From the NCBI GenBank assembly GCA_025642075.2, contig JAODUO010000053.1, positions 137,501 through 201,500 of the forward strand: DNA of 64,000 nt. The letters are read 5' to 3'. Positions 10,971-22,269 of this stretch are shown here, in pieces. The position numbers and the translations under genes are program-made. The first letter of the stretch is position 1, and each line of letters starts with the position of its first letter. The notes beneath the pieces were generated by a model. It had not been told where the DNA came from. It worked only from the letters and a program-made list of their open reading frames with translations, and did no database searches. Source of the DNA: Ridgeia piscesae (lineage: Eukaryota > Annelida > Polychaeta > Sabellida > Siboglinidae).

Positions 10971-11524
10971 TCAATAACAGAACTGCGTGGCCGGTGTTCC
11001 GGTGCCATGTAGCAAGACAAAACCTTTAATAATTGTGTATCTCGTGTTTCTATTGTAACATACAAAACAGTACAATCGCAATAATGATACACACTCACAA
11101 TGCAGGATTTTACTTATGTAGATACGCAAATTTAGCTCATATCAACGAACATTGTTACGACAGATAATGGACCCACTCGCCTGTTTCTAAAACTTGGTGA
11201 TAATTAGGCATGTGGTAAACCGTCTATTGTAGCTTTCTGTCGTGCAATCGCGTAAGGTATGAACTCATTTGTGTATGAGGTAGTTTGTCATTGACACTGG
11301 TCAGAACGACTATATGTATATGGGCTCACAAATGTGTGTGCTTTGTGTATGTACGTTCGTTCGGCATGATATGAATGTGGGTGCCTGCCGTATATGTAGG
11401 GGAGATCGGGGCTAGTTGTAACAAAAACGACCCATTTCAAGATCGCCGGTGGGTTCCTGAACCGATCTAAACTGTTTACATGCCAAAGGGTCCCTACATG
11501 TCTCCAGCAGATAATTAGGGCATA
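10971..11524. other. Intergenic sequence
   Basis: No gene seen. At 11397 the motif TAGGGGAGATCGGGGC resembles the terminus of the TIR element at 25421-26964, so a relict transposon end may lie here. Confidence 0.35.
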
Positions 11525-12010
11525 ATTAGCGTCTGGCCTATTAGCGCGTCGACTGATGCATCACTTATTGTCTCGTTTTATATGTTATGGTAAAACGGTA
11601 CCTGGAACCCTGCTGGATAGGGTGGTATCTATGGGCGCGTCACTAAATAAACGAGCCTTTAATTCTCGACATGTACCCAAAACTAGTGTGACAAACAATG
11701 ATGGTCTTGCTGACTCGATTAGACACCTTTTATTTACTGATAATTTTACCCAGCCATATTCACATGAACATCTTTTAGTTCATCTGTTAACCACTGCACT
11801 CTAATATATTACGCGTCTCTTTATTTTAACTGATATACACTGAGTTTTATATATTATATCATGCCACTGTATGTGTTGTTGCTATTTATCTTATTTTATC
11901 AGGTTTTTATTCTTCACCGTGTGACTTTTATATGTGAATGTACGTATGAATATGTATGTAATGTTTCTTCTCCGGCAACGGAGGCTGAATAAATTAATAA
12001 TAATAAAAAA
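11525..12010 (+). mobile_element. Probable non-LTR retroelement 3' end
   Basis: An open frame from 11556 to 11804 ends in DSIRHLLFTDNFTQPYSHEH and a stop, and is followed by a 3' region with GGAGGCTGAATAAATTAATA and a short AAT-rich tail. The tail form fits non-LTR elements of invertebrates. The coding part is not clearly assignable. Confidence 0.4.
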
Positions 12011-12940
12011 TTACACATTTGTGGTATAATGAGTTATATGAGATGTTCTAAAATGTTGCAATTTACCACAATACAGGGTACATTGTAACATGCACGTTTT
12101 AGCATTGATGCAAATTGTAATAATATAGAAAATTACGCAATTGGTGCAATTTATCTCTCTTTTCATAAATTATGTTTTATAAGTAGCTTGTAACTTGACA
12201 ATAACGATACAAACCATAACATAATCCCATTGATTATCTGATTATTATTAATAGTATTAATTACTTTGATATGTTGATGTATATACTTGTTATTCTTGTC
12301 AACATGTTGCTTGTATGTTGTCTGCGTAGCAACTACTAAGTTGTCCTCTCTTTGGCCTTTCCAGCTTCGATCTGCAGATTTGTATCCGTGCGAATAGTAA
12401 GAGTAAACCCTTCCTTCACAAGCCATGTGTTGTGGCGTACACCGCGTTCCGCTAGAGTGGCTACAATACGTCTGCTCCTACACTAGCACGTCAACAACGA
12501 GCCAAACAAATCTACAGCTGTACACAATGTACTCGGCCATTGTCAAGAACGGCACTCACCTGAACGTTACGACGAAATTCCGTCTCGGTGATTCGGCTAA
12601 ATTAGTTCGACGTGTATACGTTTCCGCATATCTACACTTGGTGTTCTAAGATGAAGATAAATCACAGTCCGTTGACGGTAGTGCAGCGCAGGCGGTAACG
12701 TAATACATGTGCACCAACTGACTAGGCAAAAACAGCCATAAACAGTTTACTGTGTGGTGGACACACAAACAGGAAGGCCTTATAGAGCACGCACGTACGA
12801 CTGTTGTCAGGAACATAATAACCACAGCTTCACGCTTGACTGCACAGACCTATAACGAGTAGACAATACGGGCGCGTGACATGGGCGAGGCCGGGATTTT
12901 GCATTGGGGGGGGGCATCCGGCAACCAAGAAACGTCTGTG
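12011..12940. other. Intergenic sequence
   Basis: AT-rich to 12350, then more mixed. A donor-like GTGAGT exists on the minus strand near 12560, but no convincing coding exon is attached to it. No gene is called. Confidence 0.35.
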
Positions 12941-12945
12941 TTGTG

Positions 12946-13097
<152 letters not shown>

Positions 13098-13604
13098 CAT
13101 CATTCTCAATATGCAAGATGGCCAATGGCTATTATGGTTTCAAAGTAATAGTTCTTTCTGTCTGTTGTTCTTTTTCTCCATTCGTCACAACAACGAAATG
13201 TAGTTATTATGATATTCAAAATGTGCCATTACGAACGACTAATCTTGGTATTGACAGGCATCGTACTAAATGACCCACGAACAATTAAAATGTGTAGAAG
13301 CCAGTGACAAGCAACTACGAAGGTAGAGAGAACAGGAGTGGTCGAATTATGTGGAGAGGTAGAAGTTGCACGCTGTGTGATGGTAAGGGATGGCAAGGGG
13401 TAGTGATGGATGGTATGGGACGGTCGTTCCCAAAAAGACCCCAGATCATCTGTCATGGAGAGGGCGCGAAGACGTTAACAATTTCGTTGTCGTCGGCTAG
13501 GCCCACCGACATCGGAAGAAGACGGGGAGGGTGAGTTATGCATTTGATACCTGTTCGCGGCGACATCTACAACTCCACAATACCTAGAAGGCTTAGACTA
13601 TCGC

Positions 13605-14385
13605 AAGAGCTGCTCTGGCAATAAGCGCGAAAAAAAATCTTATTGCCAGAGCAGAAAACGATGCGCCCCTAGCGGATGTTCAGGCCAAATCTCAGAGCAG
13701 CTCTGGCAATAACTTACTTACTTATGCCTGTTTGCTCGCTGGGAGCATAGGCCATCGACCAAGGAACGCCACTGTTTTCTGTCCGTGGCCATCCTCTCCA
13801 TTTCTCTCCTGATGTATCCCATCTCCTTCGTTTCTTTTTCCGTGTCTCTTTGCCACGTGTTTCGTGGCCTACCTCTTCGCCTCTTCCCTGGGGGATTCCA
13901 TGTGATGGCTTGACGGGTAATGGTGTTTCGTGGTTTCCTGAGTGTATGTCCTATCCACCTCCATAGTTACTCATGTATTCGCTAAACATATCGCCAACCG
14001 GACGCGCATGCACATTACCATCAATCCATTTCTGCTCTGGCGATAAGAATTTTGTTTCCCTTATTGCCAGAGCTGCTCTGAGACTTGCCCTGAACATCCG
14101 CTAGGGGCGCGTCGTTTTCTGCTCTGGCAATAAGAATTTTCGCCCTTATTGCCAGAGCAGCTCTGCGGTTCGATCTTATCGCAGTTTCCGCGCCACGATC
14201 GCCTAAATCAGTCAAAAAACGATACCAGGACGTCATGTGTATCTGAAACAATTACTATGTCGACATGTGTTCGCTAAACATATCGCCAACCGGACGAGCA
14301 TGCACATTACCATCAATCGATTTCTGCTCTGGCAATAAGAATTTTTTCCGTGCTTATTGCCAGAGCAGCTCTGGCAATAGTCAGG
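13605..14385. repeat. Cluster of palindromic CTGCTCTGGCAATAAG repeats
   Basis: The 16-mer CTGCTCTGGCAATAAG and its complement occur as paired hairpins around 13607-13654, 14032-14079, 14120-14164 and 14323-14379. Between them, a ~50-base segment with GAACATCCGCTAGGGGCGC is inverted (13660-13712 versus 14080-14125). A ~100-base segment with CTAAACATATCGCCAACCGG is directly repeated at 13980 and 14272. An RTE-like 3' end (13716-13945) lies inside. It looks like a foldback element or composite MITE. Confidence 0.8.
13716..13945 (-). mobile_element. RTE-like retroelement C-terminal end
   Basis: The reverse complement reads RKPRNTITRQAITWNPPGKR, then RRGRPRNTWQRDTEKE, MERMATDRKQWRSLVDGLCS and a stop, with an AAGTAAGT-type tail. 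This is the typical C-terminal region of RTE-like reverse transcriptases in invertebrate genomes. It is intact over about 70 codons but truncated at its 5' end. Confidence 0.85.
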
Positions 14386-14708
14386 GCGTTGACAATATGC
14401 CTGTTTCTGTATATTGCTTAATTTAACTAGTAGATCACTAAGTTACATAAATTTAAGATGTGATGTCTATGGATTACATAATTATACAGGAATAGTAATC
14501 CGCCCAAGGTACGGCAGTCAAATTCACAAAGAAGTATGACATTTTGCTTATACGACCTTACCATATCGCATATCTTGGCTATTCTTATTGTAGTTTAATA
14601 GTTCTAACTATATCAGTTACTTAAAATAACTATTCTGAATATGTAGGACCACGTCACATTAGCGAATAACACAATTAAATATGCATCCCGATATTTCCCG
14701 GATCAAAA

Positions 14709-14742
14709 TCCCATTTTACCCGTATATGCGGGTAAAATGGGA
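14709..14742. repeat. Perfect short hairpin
   Basis: Arms TCCCATTTTACCCG and CGGGTAAAATGGGA, 14 bases each, flank a 6-base loop. A third related arm, GCGGGTAAAACGGGA, follows. Confidence 0.9.
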
Positions 14743-14774
14743 ATTTTGCGGGTAAAACGGGATAGTCAATTATT

Positions 14775-15220
<446 letters not shown>

Positions 15221-15244
15221 TTGCTATCATCCTAATCATCTTTC

Positions 15245-15830
15245 GTCAGTGATGAGGATATGGTCAGCTGACCTTAGTCCTCTTCCCGGTTTCCGTTTGT
15301 TGTCTTCCTGTTCTTTTTCTACACGTATCTTGTTACACTACCTTCTATTCCAGCTGTCTCCACTCCCCCTCTACACTCCTCTCGGTCTCCATTCCTCTCC
15401 CATTGTTTCCACGTCTCTCTTCACATCGCAGTCTCGGTCTTCTTCGCATCCTTTCCCCTCTCTCGGGGTGTTTGTTTTCTCTGCCAGTCGCTCTCCTCCC
15501 ATTCTCTCCACATACCCAGCCCACTTCATTCAACTTCCGGTCAGCTTCTTCTTAAAGCTTTGTTTTACTTAACCTCCATCCTCAGTTCTCCCTCGTCGTG
15601 TGTCAGTTCTCACAACCCCCGCAGTTTACAGGTGGTTTCGCAAAACTGCATCTTCTCGTGTTGTTTCATTGTAGCGCTGTCGTCTTTAGGCTGTACACAT
15701 CTGTCGGGGTAACACATGAACAGAGCACATGTCCACAGAGTTTACGTAACATGCGCCTATATACCATTACATCTTCAACTTTTCTCCAAACGTTGCCCCT
15801 GCTTTTATCTTTCTGCGAATTTCGGTGTCT
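15245..15830 (-). mobile_element. Dispersed repeat, copy 1 (probable retroelement debris)
   Basis: Pyrimidine-rich sequence shares ordered blocks with 24690-25200, including CCAGCCCA.TTCATT, CGGGGTAACACA..AG.GCAC and GCGCCTAT..ACCATTAC-type segments. No open frame survives. Orientation is inferred from the pyrimidine bias and is uncertain. Confidence 0.45.
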
Positions 15831-15841
15831 GATTCACGTAG

Positions 15842-16152
15842 AGCGCAATGGCTTAGGGGTATATCTTCGGATTCTCGACTACGTGAACCCGTGTTCGAAT
15901 CCTATTGCGCAAGTTATTTCACTCTACATTGCTATAGTTCACTCAGCTGTATAAATGAGTACCTGGCTATAGACAGTGGTGGATATGTGTACGAGCAGCC
16001 TTCGCGCATTTATTGTAGCATATGGCTGGATGCTTCCCAGAGAAGCCGAGATGGTGTCTGAGTGAACAGGTCTGTCAGGGAAGTAAAGCGTAAAGCGCTT
16101 TGAACGCTCCTGAGGACTGGATACTGCGCTATATAAGAACTTGCCTTTACGT
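15842..16152 (+). mobile_element. tRNA-derived SINE
   Basis: The head looks like a tRNA gene: A-box-like TGGCTTAGGGG (15849-15859) and B-box-like TGTTCGAATCC (15892-15902), with GCGCAATG pairing CATTGCGC-like ends. A body follows with GGCTGGATGCTTCCCAGAGA and AAAGCGCTTTGAACGCTCC, and the tail ACTGGATACTGCGCTATATA. The same body and tail recur at 55290-55570 (-), and in pieces at 59240-59345 and 59470-59690. A decayed tail is seen at 7100-7140. Confidence 0.8.
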
Positions 16153-16473
16153 GCCTCCATACTGCGCTCCCTGCACGCAGGTTTACAAACCAGTCTCTTT
16201 GTTTAAATTCGTTCCTTCTATACGTGCATTTCCAGCTCTTTGTTTCGCCGCCCCACCCGAAGTACCTCCGTCTTCTCCAAGCTAACCACCAGTCCACGTC
16301 TGCTGAATATATCCTCCCCCGATATCAGTTGATATTACACCTAACATATTATCGCATTGCTAATGTTGGAAATAAAGGTAATTTGATTTAATTGTGTAAA
16401 GCTTCGTATGTGTAAGTATGTACCAGACACGAAAACCACCGCGTACGTGTGAGTTTTGCTCCTCTGTTTGCAG

Positions 16474-17511
16474 GAGATCTTCTCAGAAGTGCGCGCGACA
16501 CTGAACCTTCCCGTCGTCCAACGCGCGGTATCCAACTTCCCCATTCTGCTGCCGGATGTTGCGGACGAGAGCGGTGCCAAAGTGCTCCTGGAGTCCAGAG
16601 AGTACACCTTGATAGGCAGCTGGCAGGAGATCTGTCAGGCGAAATGTTCCCTAGAGAAACGTATAAAAACCACGCCGACCATCTGTGAATCCGGATATGA
16701 TTCGGACTTGTCGGACGTGCCCAAACGCAGCCCGGGATACGCCGCAGTGAGCGTCGAGCAGTTGGCCATCGAGGGAGACGTGGCAGAGGCGTCGTTGCCG
16801 GCAGTAGTCGGGATGAGCTCGCCGGAGAGACACCTGGAGAGTCGAGAGGAGTTTGACGCGGCGATCGCCGAAGCTTCGATCGACTGCGTCGTCCCCGAAG
16901 GTGAAGTCATCCCCGTTGACGTCGACATATGGCAATACATTGAGCGCGTCCTCGGGAACTACTTCGATGCCATCGAACGCGACTTTGGAGTCGCCATTTC
17001 AGCGGACGAAGGCTACGACGTGCTCATGGTGAAGATCAGCGGCAACGACAGTGCGCGTGTCTCGGAGGCTCACCGGCGCTTCGTTGAACTCCACAGCGAC
17101 GTCCTGTCGCGTGTGGTCGTCGAGATCTGTGAACCTCCGCGTCAACAATACGACAGCAAGACGTTAAAGACCGCGCGCGAGAACGTTGAGATCATCTACC
17201 GACAGCATGTTCTCGTCAAGGCGGAGCGGGGTAAATATGTCTTCGTCGGCGATGCGAAAATAGCCAAGGAAGCGCGATTTAGATTTATGGAACTCGCAGG
17301 CTTGAGTTACACCCCACGAGCGACGACACCAAGCCGAATGCCACCCACCAGTCCAGCGCGGCCTCGTCAGAAGAAGAAAGCACCGAAGGGCATTGAGAGG
17401 CGCAGGGAAGCCACAGCGGAATCGTCGGTTCCAGCTTCACGACAGAGAGACAACGACAAAGACGTCACCGCCACGAGTGGTGTCAGGCAGTCTGGGATTG
17501 ACTGGGATTGA
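16474..17511 (+). CDS. 3'-terminal exon of an RBM43/PARP14-like KH-domain protein
   Basis: A pyrimidine-rich tract and CAG end at 16473, and a frame of 345 codons then runs to a TGA at 17511. The GC-rich, codon-biased frame stands out from its AT-rich surroundings, so it is very likely a real exon. The early part (EIFSEVRATLNLPVV to about residue 65) resembles the end of an RRM or KH-like fold. Residues ~145-290 (VDVDIWQYIERVLGNYFDAI... to KYVFVGDAKIAKEARFRFMEL) resemble the KH-like repeats of RBM43 and PARP14-type proteins. The last 60 residues are basic and disordered (RQKKKAPKGIERRREA). No 5' exon was identified. Function in nucleic-acid binding is inferred from weak similarity only. Confidence 0.6.
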   Translation, partial: EIFSEVRATLNLPVVQRAVSNFPILLPDVADESGAKVLLESREYTLIGSWQEICQAKCSLEKRIKTTPTICESGYDSDLSDVPKRSPGYAAVSVEQLAIEGDVAEASLPAVVGMSSPERHLESREEFDAAIAEASIDCVVPEGEVIPVDVDIWQYIERVLGNYFDAIERDFGVAISADEGYDVLMVKISGNDSARVSEAHRRFVELHSDVLSRVVVEICEPPRQQYDSKTLKTARENVEIIYRQHVLVKAERGKYVFVGDAKIAKEARFRFMELAGLSYTPRATTPSRMPPTSPARPRQKKKAPKGIERRREATAESSVPASRQRDNDKDVTATSGVRQSGIDWD

Positions 17512-18232
<721 letters not shown>

Positions 18233-18763
18233 TATGTTTGTGTGTTGTGTTGTGTTTGTGTCGTGTGTGTTGTGTGTTGTGTTTGTGCACGCGCACGCTT
18301 GCTCATTGTATAATATGCGCTTAACATAAGTAGTTGTGATTAATAAAAATAAATCAGTATATTTTATTGTAGCAGCAATTAAAATTATGGAACTTAATAT
18401 TGAATGACTTCCTCTATTCGCTATACATTTTACAACAACACAGCGCAGACATTTTACAAAGCAAATAACTCTCAAATTATTGTACAGTTATTTAAAACTG
18501 TGATTTATCAATAAATAACACGATATAACACAAATGTTTGGCTTCGAAGATTCACCGATCGGTGACAAATCTTCCGAGTAATGCAAATGTTTTTTAAAAC
18601 CACCATAGTTTTCTTGAGGTTCTCCGAAATATATGTGCTTAATAAATAGCATATCTTGTTCTTTGTGGATTCGAAGATCTGTCGCGTGATTTAGTTTACG
18701 TAATAACCGCAGACGTAGGATCATGGATGACAAAAGTATGCGTATCCTCGTCATTGTCAATTA

Positions 18764-19025
18764 TGACGTCACCGAGAAAGGATGGTCACGCCAAAGTGTT
18801 TTACCCTTTATAAGACAGAAGTTTAACTCTTGTTAAATGTTGCTAACATGGAACACGAATTGTAAACAAAACTAGTATAATGAACGAAGTTATCGAAATA
18901 CACTAAGGACATTAGTTATCAGGTGAGACAGCGATTACAAAATTCACGCGATTATTTTTTCCTGGAGTTCGTCTCCGTCACATCCACCGTGCACTCGTAT
19001 GACGTCACATTCACCAATGACGTCA
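18764..19025. promoter_or_regulatory. Three palindromic CRE sites (TGACGTCA)
   Basis: Perfect TGACGTCA octamers lie at 18764-18771, 19000-19007 and 19018-19025. This is the consensus for CREB/ATF dimers. No transcription start was identified nearby. The NHL exon downstream on the minus strand is a 3' exon, so the target gene is unknown. Confidence 0.35.
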
Positions 19026-19205
19026 TTATGACAACAAAGAACAGTGGCGCTGGTAACGATTGTCCATCGAGTCAGAATTTGGACTAAAATGCATTTTTTC
19101 CAAACGGATATAATGTAATCCGGGATCAACTTAAAAGCCAGTATTGTATAGTGTTTTGTTAAGAAAGTCCTCCTTCTTCGGAAAGCTTCGGATTATGTGC
19201 TGTCG

Positions 19206-19634
19206 TCAGACAGGCGCGTAAATGCGGACCTCGCCGACGTCTGAGTCCCGAACTCCGGTCATCATCACGGCGACCGAGCCGTCGGCACGCGTGGCGACGT
19301 CTGTCGGCGACATGTACAGGTCATCTCCCCTGTTGTAGCGCACGACATAGCGACGGAACTTCCCCGTCGCCGACAGCTCCTGCACGCGGTTGTTTCGGCT
19401 GTCCGCCACCAGGATGTTGTCGTCGGCGTCGACGGCGACACCTCGCGTACAGTTGAACTGCGCCGGACGCTCGCCGCGACAGCCGACGCTGAAGCGCCAC
19501 CTGGCGTCGGCGTCGAGCACGCGCACGCAGTCGTTCGCCGAGTCGCTGACGATGATCTCACCGACGCTGTTGACGGCGACACCCGCCAGACACGGACTAT
19601 CCGTTGACGTAGCGCCCGAATCGGTGAAGAACAG
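19206..19634 (-). CDS. NHL-repeat protein, C-terminal exon
   Basis: The acceptor CTACAG sits behind a pyrimidine-rich tract, and a frame then runs to TGA at 19206. It codes for about 142 residues forming three NHL blades: CLAGVAVNSVGEIIVSDS..., CTRGVAVDADDNILVADSRN... and a degenerate third, MSPTDVATRADGSVAV. The pattern GVAVDxxxNIxVADSxNNRVQ is the hallmark of the NHL beta-propeller found at the C terminus of TRIM2/3/32/71-type E3 ligases and related proteins. The N-terminal exons should lie at higher coordinates, but retroelements start at once there. It may be a truncated gene or have a long intron. Confidence 0.7.
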   Translation of the reverse strand: MFFTDSGATSTDSPCLAGVAVNSVGEIIVSDSANDCVRVLDADARWRFSVGCRGERPAQFNCTRGVAVDADDNILVADSRNNRVQELSATGKFRRYVVRYNRGDDLYMSPTDVATRADGSVAVMMTGVRDSDVGEVRIYAPV

Positions 19635-19659
19635 CTGTAGCTTAGACAAGGAAGAGGAA

Positions 19660-20036
19660 CAACCGATGGGATGTTTGCCCTGAGGGAGCTAGTTGAGAAT
19701 AAACTGGAAGGACAGGAGGATATGGCAATTATATTCATAGACATGGAGAAGGCCTATGCTACAATCTCAAGAGAAATTACAAAGGGAACACTGATATGGA
19801 TGGGGGTCCCAGGGGGAGGTCAGATTGGTGGAGGGGACACGAAGAGCATGGAGCTGTGTGGACCGGGAGTGTAAGGAGAGTCCAAAGTAAATGTTGGCGT
19901 TACCGAGGGGAGCGCCTTGACCCCATTGTTGTTTATCGCTGTGATGGAACTGATAAGCAGAATGATTTGTATAAAAGTCATACTCCAAAAGCTAATGTAC
20001 GCAGGTGGTCTGGCGGTGGTAGCAGATGGGAAAGCA

Positions 20037-20037
<1 letters not shown>
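19660..20037 (+). mobile_element. RTE-like reverse transcriptase fragment
   Basis: Two frames carry FALRELVENKL and FIDMEKAYATISREITK, then VNVGVTEGSALTPLLFIAVM and LMYAGGLAVVADGK. These match the DLEKAYD, GSVLSPLLF and YADDLALVA blocks of RTE/BovB-like reverse transcriptases; the catalytic YADD is changed to YAGG. A frameshift lies around 19870. It ends abruptly at the AAT repeat. Confidence 0.8.

Positions 20038-20102
<65 letters not shown>
20038..20102. repeat. (AAT)n microsatellite, retroelement tail
   Basis: About 21 AAT units. Interpreted as the 3' tail of the minus-strand CR1/L2-like element. Confidence 0.9.
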
Positions 20103-20104
<2 letters not shown>

Positions 20105-21748
20105 CTTCTTATGCGCCAATATCCTCGAAATTCAAGCTCAGTGGCGCGACAAAACCAAGGGGTTAAGCAGTTGCGTAAACGTAGAACAGTGCGTGAGTCG
20201 TTGATGGATGGACGAAGGTTCTAGGAAGCTAAGGAGGATAGGCAGCATTAAAGAGATATGTTTTTAAACGTCGGCGGAAAGAAACTATATTACCTTCTGA
20301 TTTGACACTGACAGGAAGCGAATTCCACAGAGTTGGTGCAGCAACCGAGAAAGCTCGGGTCCCAGCTTTCTTCTTAACCCGAGGGATGTAAAGTGGGTTA
20401 CTACTGGTTGAGCGTAGCTGTCTGGAATTCCTTGCTGGAGTTAGCATTGAGTTTAGATATGTTGGTTGTTTAGATGCGAGTGCTAGATAGGATATTGTGC
20501 AAATCTTGAAAATAATGCGATAGTGCACAGGGAGCCAGTGCAATGATTTTAGAAGCGGCACCGAGCTAGAAAAACGAGGAGAACGCGTAACTACCCTAGC
20601 CAAACAGTTCTGGACACGTTGAAGTCTTGCAATATCCTTGTTCGCAGTATTGTAAACGAGGGAATTGCAGTAGTCAAGTCTGTTGCTTACTAGAGCTGTC
20701 GCGATGGTTTTAGCAACAGAAAGTGATAAAAATATGCGAATACGACGAAGATCACGGATATGGTAGAAACAGCAACGGCATGTTTTTGATATGTGCTGTT
20801 TGAAATTGAAGCTTTCATCAAAGTTAACTCCGATATTTGAAACTGAGGGGGCTGGTGTTACACTCTGATTTAGGATATGTGTCGGGAAAAAGCCGTCGAG
20901 TTTTGCACGCTGCGTTACGTTACCACTGATGATAAATTCGGTCTTGTTTGCATTTAACTTTAGTTTACTATTTTTTCATCCAAAGGGAGACATCTTGAAG
21001 ACAATCCCTGAGCTGGTTTAAGGAGCGGCAAGCATCTGGTGTAATCAACGAAATGTAGATTTGGGTGTCATCGGCATAAAGGTGATGATCCAAGTTATGA
21101 CCTTGGATAACAGAGCTTAAAGGTGTTGTGTATAAGGTGAAAAGCAAAGGCCCCAAAACAGAACCCTGTGGGCCACCACATGAAGTGGGCAACATGTCTG
21201 AAAAGCAGTTGCCTATTTTAATGGCTTGCTGTCTGTCAGTAAGATATGAAGTAAACCAGCTCAGGGCTGTGCCAGATATGCCATACCATGTTGATAGACG
21301 TGTAATGAGAATATTGTGGTCGATGGTGTCGAAAGCGGCGGATAGGTCAAGCAGGGTCAGGGCGGTAACTTTTCCATTGTCAATGTTGAGGTTAATGTCA
21401 TTGTGTACTTTTAAAAGAGCAGTTTCTGTAGAATGAAATTGTTTATATGCAGACTGCGACACATTGGATAAACCATTTTTGTAGATGTGAGATCTGAGAC
21501 GATTAGCTACAACCTTTTCAAGTATTTTTGAGATGAAGCTTAGGTTGGAAATAGGTCTGTAACTGTTTAATTCTTCTTTAGGCAGAGTTGGTTTCTTAAG
21601 AACTGGATTAACATGGGCACATTTAAAATCGTCAGGGAAAAAGCCGTAGCATAAAGATGCATTTATGATGTCTGTTATTGGTTTAATTAATACGTCAAGG
21701 CATGCTTTCAGTAGTGTGGTGGGGTTTGGATCAAGGTCTACATATACA
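20038..21748 (-). mobile_element. 5'-truncated CR1/L2-like non-LTR retrotransposon
   Basis: Minus-strand reading gives a nearly complete reverse transcriptase: PITDIINASL...NPVLKKP, YRPISNLSFISKILEKVV, LDLSAAFDTIDHNIL, GGPQGSVLGPLLFTLY, HLYADDTQIYI (catalytic YADD intact), then after a one-base frameshift in a T run near 20968, LDYCNSLVYN, LKSLHWLPVHYRI, RAFSVAAPTLWNSLPVSV and FRRRLKTYLF to a stop at 20229. The 3' end is an (ATT)n tail at 20038-20102, as expected of CR1/L2-type elements. The endonuclease domain is missing. Confidence 0.9.
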
Positions 21749-21749
21749 C

Positions 21750-21800
<51 letters not shown>
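21746..21800. repeat. (TA)n microsatellite
   Basis: TA and CATATA units directly adjoin the truncated 5' end of the CR1/L2-like element. Confidence 0.95.
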
Positions 21801-21801
<1 letters not shown>

Positions 21802-22026
21802 CATTTTACAATCCAAATAAAATAATTGACATAAATTGTATGCACGTAGACTGTTTGGCAAATTGAGAATCAGGAATAAACTCTGGTGAGTTTTGGCGGG
21901 AAGAACGGATGAAGCAGTGACAGTGATAAAGTTGTTACGTCTTTCATCTAGATAAGGGCAGTATAGGTTACAGGGATGTCTGTGGACTTCCCAGTCCCAG
22001 TCTCTGGCAATGCAATTTGTCATCAT
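21799..22026 (-). mobile_element. Possible retroelement C-terminal remnant
   Basis: A 75-codon minus frame contains HPCNLYCPYLDERRNNF followed by a Leu-rich end, resembling the zinc-knuckle tail (HFLLYCPLY..R) of some non-LTR elements. Weak. Confidence 0.25.
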
Positions 22027-22056
22027 TGAAATGGGATTAAATTACACTAAGTGCAG

Positions 22057-22269
22057 GCATCCGCCGCTTCGGCCGTGGCCGATAAGCCTCCAGGCAGACC
22101 ACAGTCCAAGGAGTGCCCGGGCCACAAATATTTCATCATTTACGACACCCGCTGTGCCGAGAATGCTAAGAAATATCGGAACAAATGTTTTGTATGGTGT
22201 GGTACAGCCTGAAGGGGAAGAAGGGCAAGATAGCATTTATCGACCTGCCAATCGCCAGGAAAATAAACA
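22057..22269 (+). CDS. Unassigned gene, exon a
   Basis: Acceptor TAAGTGCAG, donor GTAAGT. Frame-0 reading hits TGA at 22210. The frame that splices correctly into the next exon is open from before ATG 22185. Confidence 0.45.

Noticed and set aside
15842..15910. Functional tRNA gene
   Set aside because: The A box is imperfect, and the tRNA-like part is fused to a body repeated elsewhere in the window, so it is a SINE head.
18488..18760. 90-codon minus-strand frame
   Set aside because: AT-rich composition, no recognisable domain and no splice signals. Treated as chance.
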